Shown in pieces: positions 44,999 to 53,101 of a stretch of 64,000 nt of DNA. This stretch comes from an uncultured Flavobacteriales bacterium (GTDB lineage Bacteria > Bacteroidota > Bacteroidia > Flavobacteriales_E > Vicingaceae). A model generated the notes under the pieces. That model was given only the letters and a program-made list of their open reading frames with translations, did not search any database and was not told the origin of the DNA. Each line of letters starts with the position of its first letter. The first letter of the stretch is position 1. A program made the position numbers and the translations under genes. The stretch covers positions 62,001 through 126,000 of the forward strand of contig CAJQOH010000028.1 of assembly GCA_905479915.1 (NCBI GenBank). Reading direction: 5' to 3'.

Positions 44999-46009
44999 TT
45001 ATTTTACAGGAAAGTAAATCTCAGTTCTCAACTCTTCTTCAGCAACCTTAGCAGGATCGTCAATATACACTTCCCAACTATCTCCATTCATTTCGTAACC
45101 GTTTTCCTCAATGTAAGCAACTAAACCTTCGTAAGTACCCATTAAATTTGCAAAAGGACCTACATGAACAGTTTTTAAAGTTTTTCCAGCATACGTCTCT
45201 CCTTTTTCTATTCTTCCTGATAGTTCCATTCCTTCTGGAACTTCAGCAACAATAGCAACATCAAAATCACACACCATTTCTTCTAAAGAAAACTTTCTAG
45301 TAATTGACATTGGTGCAGAAGTCATCTCTATTTGAGCAACTCCCATTAAAGCCATAATCTCACCAAAAGCAGCTCCCATTTTAGCACTCATTTCTGTAGG
45401 CATTAAACTTGAACTTTCAGCTATAAAAAGGATCGATTTAGACTCAACCATTTCTTCTGAAACCTCTATTGCTGGCTTCATATTCTCAGCTATCTTTTTA
45501 ATATCTTCTAATCCTCTTTCAAACATTGGACCCATCATCTCTTCTAAATCCATAAACATCATCATTGGTCGTTGAGAAAAAGGAATGTTACCTTCATCAT
45601 ACCATTCTACATTTACAAGCCCATCTTCTTGTGTATATATAAATCCTCCAACAGAAGACATTACCCATGGTTCAACAAAACTAAGGGCATAAATGGTTTT
45701 TTCATTTGCAACAATCTCTGTAATGGTCATAGATCCTTTACCAGAAATTTTACCATCCCAACCCATTTTTGCACCTACTATTTGCTCATCTTTTTCAATA
45801 GTATATTTTGCTTCTGGATCTTCTGCTGCCCATGGAGACCATGCTGCCCAATTTGAGAATTTTGAAGTCTGGTCAAATACTACTTCTACTGGTGCATCAA
45901 TTTTTATACTTCTTGCTACCCTATACTCAGAAGGACCAACCAATCCTAACACAACATATATTGCGATTAAAGCAACTATAAATATTCCTATTCCTTTTAA
46001 AAATTTCAT
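44999..46009 (-). CDS. SRPBCC domain fused to a GyrI-like domain
   Basis: 336 residues. N-terminal membrane segment (residues 4-25), SRPBCC/polyketide cyclase-like domain to about 165 (KIDAPVEVVFDQTSKFSNWAAWSPWAAEDPEAKY), then a GyrI-like/BacR effector-binding domain from about 210 to the end (GETYAGKTLKTVHVGPFANLMGTYEGLVAYIEENGYEM). Both are small-ligand-binding folds. Such fusions are common in Bacteroidota; ligand unknown. Upstream of and coupled to the GDPD gene. Confidence 0.8.
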   Translation of the reverse strand: MKFLKGIGIFIVALIAIYVVLGLVGPSEYRVARSIKIDAPVEVVFDQTSKFSNWAAWSPWAAEDPEAKYTIEKDEQIVGAKMGWDGKISGKGSMTITEIVANEKTIYALSFVEPWVMSSVGGFIYTQEDGLVNVEWYDEGNIPFSQRPMMMFMDLEEMMGPMFERGLEDIKKIAENMKPAIEVSEEMVESKSILFIAESSSLMPTEMSAKMGAAFGEIMALMGVAQIEMTSAPMSITRKFSLEEMVCDFDVAIVAEVPEGMELSGRIEKGETYAGKTLKTVHVGPFANLMGTYEGLVAYIEENGYEMNGDSWEVYIDDPAKVAEEELRTEIYFPVK

Positions 46010-46050
46010 GTGATTTTCGTTTTAAATTAAGTCTTTCAAATATAATCTTT

Positions 46051-47193
46051 TTATACCAACTCCGTTTGAGAGTAATCTTTTAGTTCATTGTAAACACTAT
46101 CACGCTCAATTGGTTGCCTATTAACATCTTGAATCAAAGCCACCATCTGATCCGAAGTCATCACTGGTTTTTGTTCTTCTACACCAGCCATACTGTATAT
46201 TTTTGTAGAATCATCTACTGTTCCGTCAATATCATTTACTCCAAAAGACAACAACAATTGAGTAGTTTTCCTACCAATCATAGGCCAGTATGCCTTTATA
46301 TGATTGAAGTTATCTAAATATATTCTAGCAATGGCATACATTCTTAAATCCTCAATAATACTTTGCTCTTCAATGTGAGACATTTGATTATTTCCATTTC
46401 TAAATTTTAATGGAATAAAGGCATTAAACCCTCCTGTTTTATCTTGCAATTCTCTTAACCTGTTCATATGATCAACCAAGTGTTTTGGTTCTTCTACATG
46501 ACCATATAAAATAGTAGCATTAGAAGGCATGCCTACATTATGAGCTGCCTCATGCATCTCTAACCACTCTTCTCCAGTACATTTATCTTTACAAATTTGA
46601 TCTCTAACTGATTTATCAAAAATTTCTGCTCCACCTCCAGGCAAAGATCCTTGTCCAGCATCTTTTAAGATCTGTAAACACTCCTCATAACCAACCTTAG
46701 CTTTACGCGCCATATAATCAAGCTCAACTGCTGTAAATGCTTTTACGTGTAAATCAGGTCTAATTTCTTTTATCTTGCTGATAAGGTTTTTGAAATACTC
46801 TAATCCCATTTTAGGATGAACACCTCCAACAATATGTACCTCAGTAATGTCTTTCCCTTCGTAGGCTTTGATCGCTTCAAATATATCTTCTTCACTCAAC
46901 TCCCATGCATCAAAATCATCTTTGTTTCTTAAAAATTTAGAGTATGCACAAAACTTACAATCAAAAACACAAATATTTGTTGGCTCAATGTGAAAGTTCT
47001 TATTGAAATACGTTTTATCTCCATGCCTGCGTTCTCTAATATGATTGGCTAAAGTTCCTAAATAACTTACCTCTGCATTTTCAAATAAATAAACCCCTTC
47101 TTCAAAGCTAATTCGTTCTTCATTATTTACTTTATCAGCAATACTTAGCAACGTACTATCGGTAATTGACTCTTTTAATAACTCTATCGACAT
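46051..47193 (-). CDS. mqnE: Aminofutalosine synthase
   Basis: 380 residues from ATG 47193 (a TTG two codons upstream is an alternative). Radical SAM cluster in HIEPTNICVFDCKFCAYSKFLRNK, then TEVHIVGGVHPKMGLEYF, LPGGGAEIFDKSVRDQICKDK and PSNATILYGHVEEPKHLVDHMNRLRELQD, all typical of MqnE. It joins SAM-derived adenosyl and the chorismate-derived precursor in the futalosine route to menaquinone. Other mqn genes are not here. Confidence 0.92.
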   Translation of the reverse strand: MSIELLKESITDSTLLSIADKVNNEERISFEEGVYLFENAEVSYLGTLANHIRERRHGDKTYFNKNFHIEPTNICVFDCKFCAYSKFLRNKDDFDAWELSEEDIFEAIKAYEGKDITEVHIVGGVHPKMGLEYFKNLISKIKEIRPDLHVKAFTAVELDYMARKAKVGYEECLQILKDAGQGSLPGGGAEIFDKSVRDQICKDKCTGEEWLEMHEAAHNVGMPSNATILYGHVEEPKHLVDHMNRLRELQDKTGGFNAFIPLKFRNGNNQMSHIEEQSIIEDLRMYAIARIYLDNFNHIKAYWPMIGRKTTQLLLSFGVNDIDGTVDDSTKIYSMAGVEEQKPVMTSDQMVALIQDVNRQPIERDSVYNELKDYSQTELV

Positions 47194-47233
47194 TCTCAAA
47201 ATTTTATATAAAGCAAATGTAATTAATATCCAT

Positions 47234-47264
47234 AAAAAAAGAGTCTCGAATTATCGAGACTCTT
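47234..47264 (-). terminator. Terminator of the metalloprotease gene
   Basis: Perfect 11-bp stem AAGAGTCTCGA (47239-47249) / TCGAGACTCTT (47254-47264) with ATTA loop; the minus strand ends in seven T. It lies 23 nt past the M43 protease stop. Confidence 0.85.
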
Positions 47265-47286
47265 ATCAAATCTATTTCCCTAACTA

Positions 47287-48567
47287 CTATTTAGTTAAAA
47301 ATACTTTTTTTGTAATAACATTTCCTTCAGATTTTATTGTCACAAAATAAACTCCATTAGGGTTATTATTTAAATCAACAGTAACCAAGTGACTGTTATT
47401 TGATTCGTTGTAAACCTCTTCTCCTAAAACATTAAAAACCGAAATAGTTGAATTAACTTTTTCTACTAAATCAATATTTATAGTACCAACTGATGGATTT
47501 GGATAAACAGACACTTGAGCTAAGTTATTTGTAATTTCTTCTGCTCCAGTAGTGTATACACATTTACTAGCACTACTATTTAGCAAGCTTGGCCTATTGT
47601 TGTTAATAGCAGCAATCATTCTTGTTTTTTGATTTGCTGTAAAAGCGTTCATACAATTATCATTTACATAATCCATATAGTTCATAAACATATCTCCGTT
47701 AGGAGCATTACTACTTCCTCCACAAGAAGATGTTGAAGGGTAATTCGGACATCCATAATTATCACCTGATTGTCTAGGTGTATCACTACAGTAATCACTA
47801 CCACAACCATTTCCTCCACCCCAAATGTGCTCTAAATTAAACCAGTGTCCAACTTCATGAGTTGCTGTTCTTCCCATTCCAAATTGACCTCCTGTATTAC
47901 CAAAATAAGGCGTACTAATATGAACTGCATTATTAGGAGCCGTAGCTGCTGTAAATGTGAAACCTAAAGTACTTCCACCAATGTCATAAACATAAATATT
48001 TAAATAATTGTTTGTATTCCATAAATCAGCAGTATAACTGGCTGGACTTCCATTTGCTGTTTTTCTTACAATACCTGTTGTACTGTTTCCATTTGGATCT
48101 TTTGTAGCCAAACAAAATTGAATTTCACAATCCACTCCTGAGAATGCTGAAGGTGTGTTACTTGCATCTGAATTGGATCTCCCAAAATCTTCATTTAATC
48201 GCTGTAACTGCTGTGCCACTCTACTATCAGGAACACTTGATGTACTCTCCCATATTTGAACAACAACAGGAACCACAATAACTGCTTTTTTAGCATTTGC
48301 ATCATAGTTATTGGCTATCCAATTTTGTAATTGCTGTTCTTTTTGAGCTTTCATCAAATCAAAAGCTACAGGGTCTTGATCTCTTAATGCTCTTTCTGCA
48401 TCTGCAGTACCACATCTATGATCAATAAAAGTAACATCACTAACCTTTAGGTTTTCAGTACCTATATTGTAATCTGTAGTACTTGAGGTTGGTTTCTGAC
48501 TGTTTTGAGCTAGTAATCCAGAACTAATAATTGTTAATGCTGAAATTAATAAGGGTATTCTTTTCAT
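47287..48567 (-). CDS. T9SS-secreted M43 (pappalysin/cytophagalysin) zinc metalloprotease
   Basis: 426 residues. Signal peptide ending GLLAQ, propeptide-like region to about residue 95, then a catalytic domain with HEVGHWFNLEH (H237, E238, H241, H247), the NGCGSDYCSDTPRQ segment and the Met-turn MNYMDYVNDNCMNAFT. C-terminal T9SS sorting domain from about 345 (VSVYPNPSVGTINIDL, GVYFVTIKSEGNVITKKVFLTK). Secreted protease. A seven-copy pentanucleotide repeat lies 9-45 nt upstream of its start codon. Confidence 0.9.
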   Translation of the reverse strand: MKRIPLLISALTIISSGLLAQNSQKPTSSTTDYNIGTENLKVSDVTFIDHRCGTADAERALRDQDPVAFDLMKAQKEQQLQNWIANNYDANAKKAVIVVPVVVQIWESTSSVPDSRVAQQLQRLNEDFGRSNSDASNTPSAFSGVDCEIQFCLATKDPNGNSTTGIVRKTANGSPASYTADLWNTNNYLNIYVYDIGGSTLGFTFTAATAPNNAVHISTPYFGNTGGQFGMGRTATHEVGHWFNLEHIWGGGNGCGSDYCSDTPRQSGDNYGCPNYPSTSSCGGSSNAPNGDMFMNYMDYVNDNCMNAFTANQKTRMIAAINNNRPSLLNSSASKCVYTTGAEEITNNLAQVSVYPNPSVGTINIDLVEKVNSTISVFNVLGEEVYNESNNSHLVTVDLNNNPNGVYFVTIKSEGNVITKKVFLTK

Positions 48568-48576
48568 GATTCGCGG

Positions 48577-48612
48577 TAGTTTAGTTTAGTTTAGTTTAGT
48601 TTAGTTTAGTTT
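48577..48612. repeat. Pentanucleotide tandem repeat (TAGTT)7 upstream of the metalloprotease
   Basis: Seven uninterrupted TAGTT units plus one base (AAACT on the coding strand). It starts 9 nt before the ATG of the M43 protease, so it lies in the leader or spacer region where copy-number slippage could change expression. Confidence 0.9.
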
Positions 48613-48810
48613 GACTACCAAATTAGTTATTCTACTTCATTTTTCAAAACAAAATTTTTAACATTATTGAATTTCCAACACTTTTATTTAACATTTTAAG
48701 CCCATGCAACCTTTTTAGCATTCCACACGTCTTTTATGTGGAGATTGTTTTAAAGTTAATTAGATAGGTAGTTAAACATAGACCAAATCTCCAATGCCTT
48801 TGAATATTAA

Positions 48811-48840
48811 AAGTCCCGTGAAAACGGGACTTTTTTTTAT
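48811..48840. terminator. Intrinsic terminator after the FAD-linked oxidase gene
   Basis: Stem AAGTCCCGT / ACGGGACTT (48811-48832) with GAAA loop, T8 on the plus strand and T4 on the minus strand. By position it serves the minus-strand gene ending at 48866. Confidence 0.7.
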
Positions 48841-48865
48841 TTGATCGAGAAAAAGAATGTGTTTA

Positions 48866-50269
48866 CTACATAAAAACTTTCCCAGGATTCATAATATGAT
48901 TAGGGTCAAATAATCCTTTAATGTCTTTTTGCAGACGAATTTCTGTACTATTAAACGGAATATCCATGTATTCTTTTTGAACAAATCCGATACCATGTTC
49001 ACCAGAAATAGTTCCTTTTAATTGGATACACAACTCAAATATTTCTCGAATACCACCAGAAAGTTTATTGTTCCAGTCATCATCAGACATGTCTCCCTTT
49101 ATAATGTTGATGTGCAAATTACCATCTCCAGCATGTCCATAACAAACCGATTTAAAACCATATTCTGCACCTATTTCTTTTACTCCTTTTAATAGGATAG
49201 GTAATTCTGCTCTAGGAACAACGGTATCTTCTTCTTTATAAATAGATTTAGACTTTACAGCTTCTCCCACTACTCGTCTAATTTTCCATAGCTTGTCTTT
49301 TTGAACAGAGTCTTCAGCAAATAGCACCTCATCACAATTGAAATCTTCTAAAACCTTATAAATGGTTTCACAATCGTTAAACAACACCTCTTGGTTATTC
49401 CCATCTACTTCTATCAATAAATGTGCTTGTATATTTTCTGGAATATGTAACGATTCATCTCCTAGATGTTCTGCACCCCAAATTAAAGCATCCCTTTCCA
49501 TAAACTCCATTCCTGAAGGTGTTACTCCTGCTCTAAAAATAGCGGAAACTGCTGCACATGCTTCTTCTGCCGAATAAAAAGGAACCAACATTAATAAATT
49601 GTGTTTTGGATAAGGAATCAAACGAAATACAGCTTTCGTAATTATTCCTAGAGTTCCTTCACTTCCTATCATCAATTGGGTGAGGTTGTAACCTGTTGAA
49701 TTTTTCAACACATTAGCACCTGTCCAAATAATCTCTCCTGTTGGTAAAACCACTTCAAGATTTAAAACATAATCTTTTGTTACTCCATATTTAACTGCTT
49801 TTGGTCCACCAGAGTTTTCTGCTAAATTCCCTCCAATAAAACAACTTCCTTTACTTGCTGGATCTGGCGGATAAAACAATCCTTTCTCTTCTACTGCATT
49901 TTGAAATACCTCAGTAATTACTCCAGGTTCAATAACTGCTTGTAAATTTCGTTCATCTATTTCTAAAATAGCATCAAAACGCTCCATAGAAAGCAACACT
50001 CCTTTATTTACGGGCAAAGCTCCACCACTCAAACCAGTACCAGCTCCACGAGGGGTTAACGGTATGTTTTCTTTGTTGCAAAGTTTAAAAATCTGAGAAA
50101 TTTCTTCTGGAGTTCTTGGCTTTACAACAACCTCTGGAAAAAACTTTAAATCTTCTGTTTCATCATGAGCATACTTATCCAAATTCTCTTCATCAAATAA
50201 AACATAATCATTACCGACTATTGTTTGTATCTGTTCTATTACTGCGCTTGTAACAACGTTATATTTCAT
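48866..50269 (-). CDS. FAD-linked 2-hydroxyacid dehydrogenase (GlcD/D2HGDH-like)
   Basis: 467 residues. FAD-binding type 4 domain with TPRGAGTGLSGGALPVNKGVLLSMERFD, PPDPASKGSCFIGGNLAENSGGPKAVKYGVTKDYV and GSEGTLGIITKAVFRLIPYP; C-terminal domain with KIRRVVGEAVKS, YGHAGDGNLHINI (metal/substrate His) and SGEHGIGFVQKEYM. Family members oxidise glycolate, D-lactate or D-2-hydroxyglutarate. The adjacent upstream DUF1338 gene, 6 nt away, favours D-2-hydroxyglutarate; this is inference from context. Confidence 0.85.
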   Translation of the reverse strand: MKYNVVTSAVIEQIQTIVGNDYVLFDEENLDKYAHDETEDLKFFPEVVVKPRTPEEISQIFKLCNKENIPLTPRGAGTGLSGGALPVNKGVLLSMERFDAILEIDERNLQAVIEPGVITEVFQNAVEEKGLFYPPDPASKGSCFIGGNLAENSGGPKAVKYGVTKDYVLNLEVVLPTGEIIWTGANVLKNSTGYNLTQLMIGSEGTLGIITKAVFRLIPYPKHNLLMLVPFYSAEEACAAVSAIFRAGVTPSGMEFMERDALIWGAEHLGDESLHIPENIQAHLLIEVDGNNQEVLFNDCETIYKVLEDFNCDEVLFAEDSVQKDKLWKIRRVVGEAVKSKSIYKEEDTVVPRAELPILLKGVKEIGAEYGFKSVCYGHAGDGNLHINIIKGDMSDDDWNNKLSGGIREIFELCIQLKGTISGEHGIGFVQKEYMDIPFNSTEIRLQKDIKGLFDPNHIMNPGKVFM

Positions 50270-50275
50270 AATTAT

Positions 50276-51085
50276 CTAGTGTTGAAGAACTAAATCTGTA
50301 CTTTCAAAAATTTTATCTGCAGAGTTTGCTATAAATCCTCTAAACAATTCACCATTGGGCTGATTGTATCGTTTGGCAAACTCATAATAGCACGAAGGTA
50401 TTAAATACTCTCCTTCTACAAACTCAACTTCCATTTTATCTGCTAAAATACTTGATTGTTCTAACATCAAATCTGAATTTCCTTTAATTTCTCCACCAGA
50501 CGCATTCATTTTAAATGAATTGGTCTTCAAAAAAAGATTCATTTCTTGCATGTCTGCGATACTTTCTAATTCATTTACATTGATCGTAAAATGATTCGCA
50601 CAAAAGCCATAAACATATAACCAAGCTCCATATTCAGATTCACTGCGTAACCTCTCATAAGTTTTGTAGGAAACCGTACCCCAAGTTCTTCCTGAAACCA
50701 ATAATGCATCTAATTCTAAGATACCTTTAGGAATCTTATTGACAAAAGACCTTACGGTAGATTGTAAGGATTTACTAAACTCTTCTAGGATTAATTCACT
50801 AATAAAAACTTTTGGAGCGGATAAATCTGTTGCATGCTCAAAATGTTTGGCGATTAACTTTTTCTCAGAAAAATAATAACTGTCTTTTTCAACATAACCC
50901 ACTTGCTTGAATAACACTGCCAGCTTATCAATACCTACTTCTGGTAAATTTACTGTTCTTAAAGCGATATGATCGTTCTTAATGTTCTCACCATGTTGCT
51001 TGAGTAACTCATTAATTTTTGATGCAGATGGAGTTTGCGTAACATAATCTTTCCATAAGGTATCAAATAACACTTCTTTTTCCAT
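50276..51085 (-). CDS. DUF1338 / HglS-like 2-oxoadipate dioxygenase-decarboxylase
   Basis: 269 residues from the ATG at 51085; the longer frame begins with a TTG and 16 unlikely residues. Family motifs: NDHIALRTVN with a metal His and substrate Arg, YGFCANHFTINVNEL with the second His, and CYYEFAKRY with the Glu ligand. HglS, a non-heme iron VOC-fold enzyme of D-lysine catabolism, converts 2-oxoadipate to D-2-hydroxyglutarate. The next gene can oxidise that product, and an Lrp-type regulator diverges from it. Confidence 0.82.
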   Translation of the reverse strand: MEKEVLFDTLWKDYVTQTPSASKINELLKQHGENIKNDHIALRTVNLPEVGIDKLAVLFKQVGYVEKDSYYFSEKKLIAKHFEHATDLSAPKVFISELILEEFSKSLQSTVRSFVNKIPKGILELDALLVSGRTWGTVSYKTYERLRSESEYGAWLYVYGFCANHFTINVNELESIADMQEMNLFLKTNSFKMNASGGEIKGNSDLMLEQSSILADKMEVEFVEGEYLIPSCYYEFAKRYNQPNGELFRGFIANSADKIFESTDLVLQH

Positions 51086-51244
51086 TGTTCTAGTTGTTTT
51101 AAAGTTTAGAAGGTTCAAAATTAATTTGAACAACTGAAATCACTCAACTATTGAATCATTATAATTTATAAAACAATAATTTTGTTACAATTTGCTACTT
51201 TTGACAACTATTAACAATCAATTTAACTTTTTTAATCTCCTTTA

Positions 51245-51715
51245 ATGAATCCAAACAATCAACTTGACAGCCTAGATCTTGAAATCTTAAGAAAACTCAC
51301 TAAAGATGCTAGAATACCTTACAGTCAGCTTGCTAAGAACCTTAAAATTTCAAATTCTTTGGCCCATCAGCGCATCAATCGACTAAAGAAGATAGGTGTT
51401 TTAAAAAGTGCTCATTTCGAAATTGATCCAGAAGTTTTAGGGTATACTACTATTGCTATAACAGGAATCGCATTAAAAGAATCTAGGTATGTAGATCAGG
51501 TGGTAAGTGCTTTAAAACAAATTCCTGAAGTTGTTGAATGCCTAAATGTTACTGGAAAATTTGCCTTACAGGTTAAAACTTATGCTTTTAACAATGACCA
51601 TTTTAGGTCTATTTTATATGAAAAAATACACCCTATAAAAGGAATAGAAGAAACAGATACTTCAATCGCATTTAATGCAGGGTTTAGTAGAAATGTTCCA
51701 TTGGTATCAAAATAA
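51245..51715 (+). CDS. Lrp/AsnC-family transcriptional regulator
   Basis: 156 residues. N-terminal helix-turn-helix LDSLDLEILRKLTKDARIPYSQLAKNLKISNSLAHQRINRLKKIGVL and a C-terminal RAM-type effector domain (LGYTTIAITGIALK, VVECLNVTGKFALQVKT). Divergent from the HglS-like gene across 159 bp, so it may control lysine or 2-oxoacid catabolism in response to an amino acid; this is inferred from position only. Confidence 0.9.
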   Translation: MNPNNQLDSLDLEILRKLTKDARIPYSQLAKNLKISNSLAHQRINRLKKIGVLKSAHFEIDPEVLGYTTIAITGIALKESRYVDQVVSALKQIPEVVECLNVTGKFALQVKTYAFNNDHFRSILYEKIHPIKGIEETDTSIAFNAGFSRNVPLVSK

Positions 51716-51751
51716 TTCAAAAAAATAGGAGTCGTAATAAAAGCTTATTTC

Positions 51752-51759
51752 TATATTTG
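51752..51759 (+). promoter_or_regulatory. -7 box for tRNA-Arg
   Basis: TATATTTG matches TAnnTTTG exactly, 14 nt upstream of the tRNA 5' end. No clear -33 element. Confidence 0.5.
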
Positions 51760-51773
51760 CACTCTTAAATTTT

Positions 51774-51847
51774 GGCTCTGTAGCACAACTGGATAATGCA
51801 CCTCGTTACGGCCGAGGAGATTTGGGGTTCGAATCCCTACAGAGTCA
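51774..51847 (+). tRNA. tRNA-Arg (anticodon ACG)
   Basis: 74 nt, cloverleaf drawn by hand: acceptor GGCTCTG pairs with CAGAGTC plus discriminator A; the anticodon stem CCTCG/CGAGG holds loop TTACGGC, anticodon ACG; T-arm GGGG-TTCGAAT-CCCT. CCA is not encoded. Followed 13 nt later by an intrinsic terminator. Confidence 0.95.
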
Positions 51848-51859
51848 CTAAGAAAGGAA

Positions 51860-51886
51860 AACCAAAGCAATGCTTTGGTTTTTTTA
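51860..51886 (+). terminator. Terminator of tRNA-Arg
   Basis: AACCAAAGC / GCTTTGGTT with a 3-nt loop, followed by T7. Confidence 0.8.
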
Positions 51887-52218
51887 TGCGCATGAGTGCC
51901 AGGTGTTCACTCTTGTAAACGAATAAGCATAAAAAAAAGAAATCATGAAACGATTTGAGTTTTCCTTTCGGAATTCGGAAACAAACAGGATCTCTAATCC
52001 TTCAGAGTCGTAAACAAGTAAGTGCAAAATGAACGCTCGCTTTTGTTTCTAACAGTTTGTCGGATTGACTTTACCCACATTTGTGTTAGAATACTTTGTA
52101 TCGAATAAAAAGATAAGGTGCGCTACTTCATAAATTAAAGTCTTTTGAATTTGGAAGGTTTTACACAAAATTTACATCAATTTACAGTTGGTTTACGCTT
52201 AAAAATGCCTTTGTGATG

Positions 52219-52226
52219 TAGCTTTG
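52219..52226 (+). promoter_or_regulatory. -7 box for the TonB-C-like gene
   Basis: TAGCTTTG matches TAnnTTTG, 29 nt upstream of the ATG at 52256; -33 not clear. Confidence 0.4.
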
Positions 52227-52255
52227 ATTCATATTAATTCTTAAAACCAAAAGAC

Positions 52256-53044
52256 ATGAAAAAGAGCATTTTAATAATAGGCACAGCATTCACAACAATC
52301 AGTTTAATGGCCTTTGGCTATTTAAACACAGAAAATACAGCAACACAATGTAGTAGTCAAGAAATAGATTCTAATGAAGCTAACATAAATACAGAACCAG
52401 CTGTTACCTTTTTTTATGATGTAGACTCTAGATTTATGAGTACTGTTACCAAAGAAAAACTACACAGCGCAACATCTATTTTAGATTTTCTTCCTAAAAC
52501 ACAAACTGACCAGGTAGAGGTTTATCAATCTGTACAGGTTATTATTTTGGATGACTACCATCAAACGAATCAAAAAGCAACAGGGAAAGATGAAATGCTA
52601 ACGACTTCACAGCTCAACCTTTTACAAACGGTTGATTACTCCAATAACATTTTAATAAGAGCTGATTTCCAACAAAAGAATAACGTAACCGGTGAATTGG
52701 GGCACAATTACTTTACACCTCATATAACTATAGTTCCAGAAAAGGAAGCCGAATACATCTATGGAAAAGAGCAGTTAATTAACTATCTAAAAACAGGGAG
52801 TCAAGAAAAAATAAACCTTTTAAATCCAGGAAAGTTGCAAGGCGGGAAACTCTACTTTACAGTTACCAAAAAAGGAACAATTGCAAATGTTAAACTTACG
52901 GCAACTTCTGGTTATCCAACAATAGATGATACAATGATAGAACTGATCAAGAACAATCCTGGAAAATGGTTACCTGCAGAAAATGCGAAGGGAGAAAAAG
53001 TAGACCAAAAACTAGTGTTTTCTTTTGGTACGATAGGCTGTTAG
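52256..53044 (+). CDS. Exported protein with TonB C-terminal-like domain
   Basis: 262 residues. Hydrophobic N-terminus (ILIIGTAFTTISLMAFGYL), then an unrecognised middle part (residues 45-190) and a C-terminal domain from about 195 matching the TonB_C fold: GKLYFTVTKKGTIANVKLTATSGYPTIDDTMIELIKNNPGKWLPAENAKGEKVDQKLVFSFG. It lacks the proline-rich linker of true TonB, so it is a stand-alone relative of uncertain role. Convergent with the double uvrA gene. Confidence 0.7.
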   Translation: MKKSILIIGTAFTTISLMAFGYLNTENTATQCSSQEIDSNEANINTEPAVTFFYDVDSRFMSTVTKEKLHSATSILDFLPKTQTDQVEVYQSVQVIILDDYHQTNQKATGKDEMLTTSQLNLLQTVDYSNNILIRADFQQKNNVTGELGHNYFTPHITIVPEKEAEYIYGKEQLINYLKTGSQEKINLLNPGKLQGGKLYFTVTKKGTIANVKLTATSGYPTIDDTMIELIKNNPGKWLPAENAKGEKVDQKLVFSFGTIGC

Positions 53045-53059
53045 ACTATTAGTTAGTTG

Positions 53060-53097
53060 AACATAACGGTTGGTGTGAAAATGCTAACCGTTATGTT
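53060..53097. terminator. 12-bp inverted repeat between convergent genes
   Basis: AACATAACGGTT (53060-53071) and AACCGTTATGTT (53086-53097) form a perfect 12-bp stem with a 14-nt loop. No T-run follows, but the position between two convergent stops suggests a terminator or mRNA-stabilising hairpin. Confidence 0.55.
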
Positions 53098-53101
53098 ATT
53101 T

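Larger units (their letters stand above)
51848..52255. other. 408-bp intergenic region after tRNA-Arg
   Basis: No convincing ORF. It holds the tRNA terminator, two similar segments (around 51895-51932 and 51988-52028) sharing GTAAAC-A-TAAG with diverged flanks, and AATCCTTCAGAGTC near 51996-52010, which resembles the tRNA 3' end AATCCCTACAGAGTC. A -7-like TAGCTTTG sits at 52219-52226. The tRNA-like stretch may be a relic of an old integration or partial duplication, but the match is short. Confidence 0.5.
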
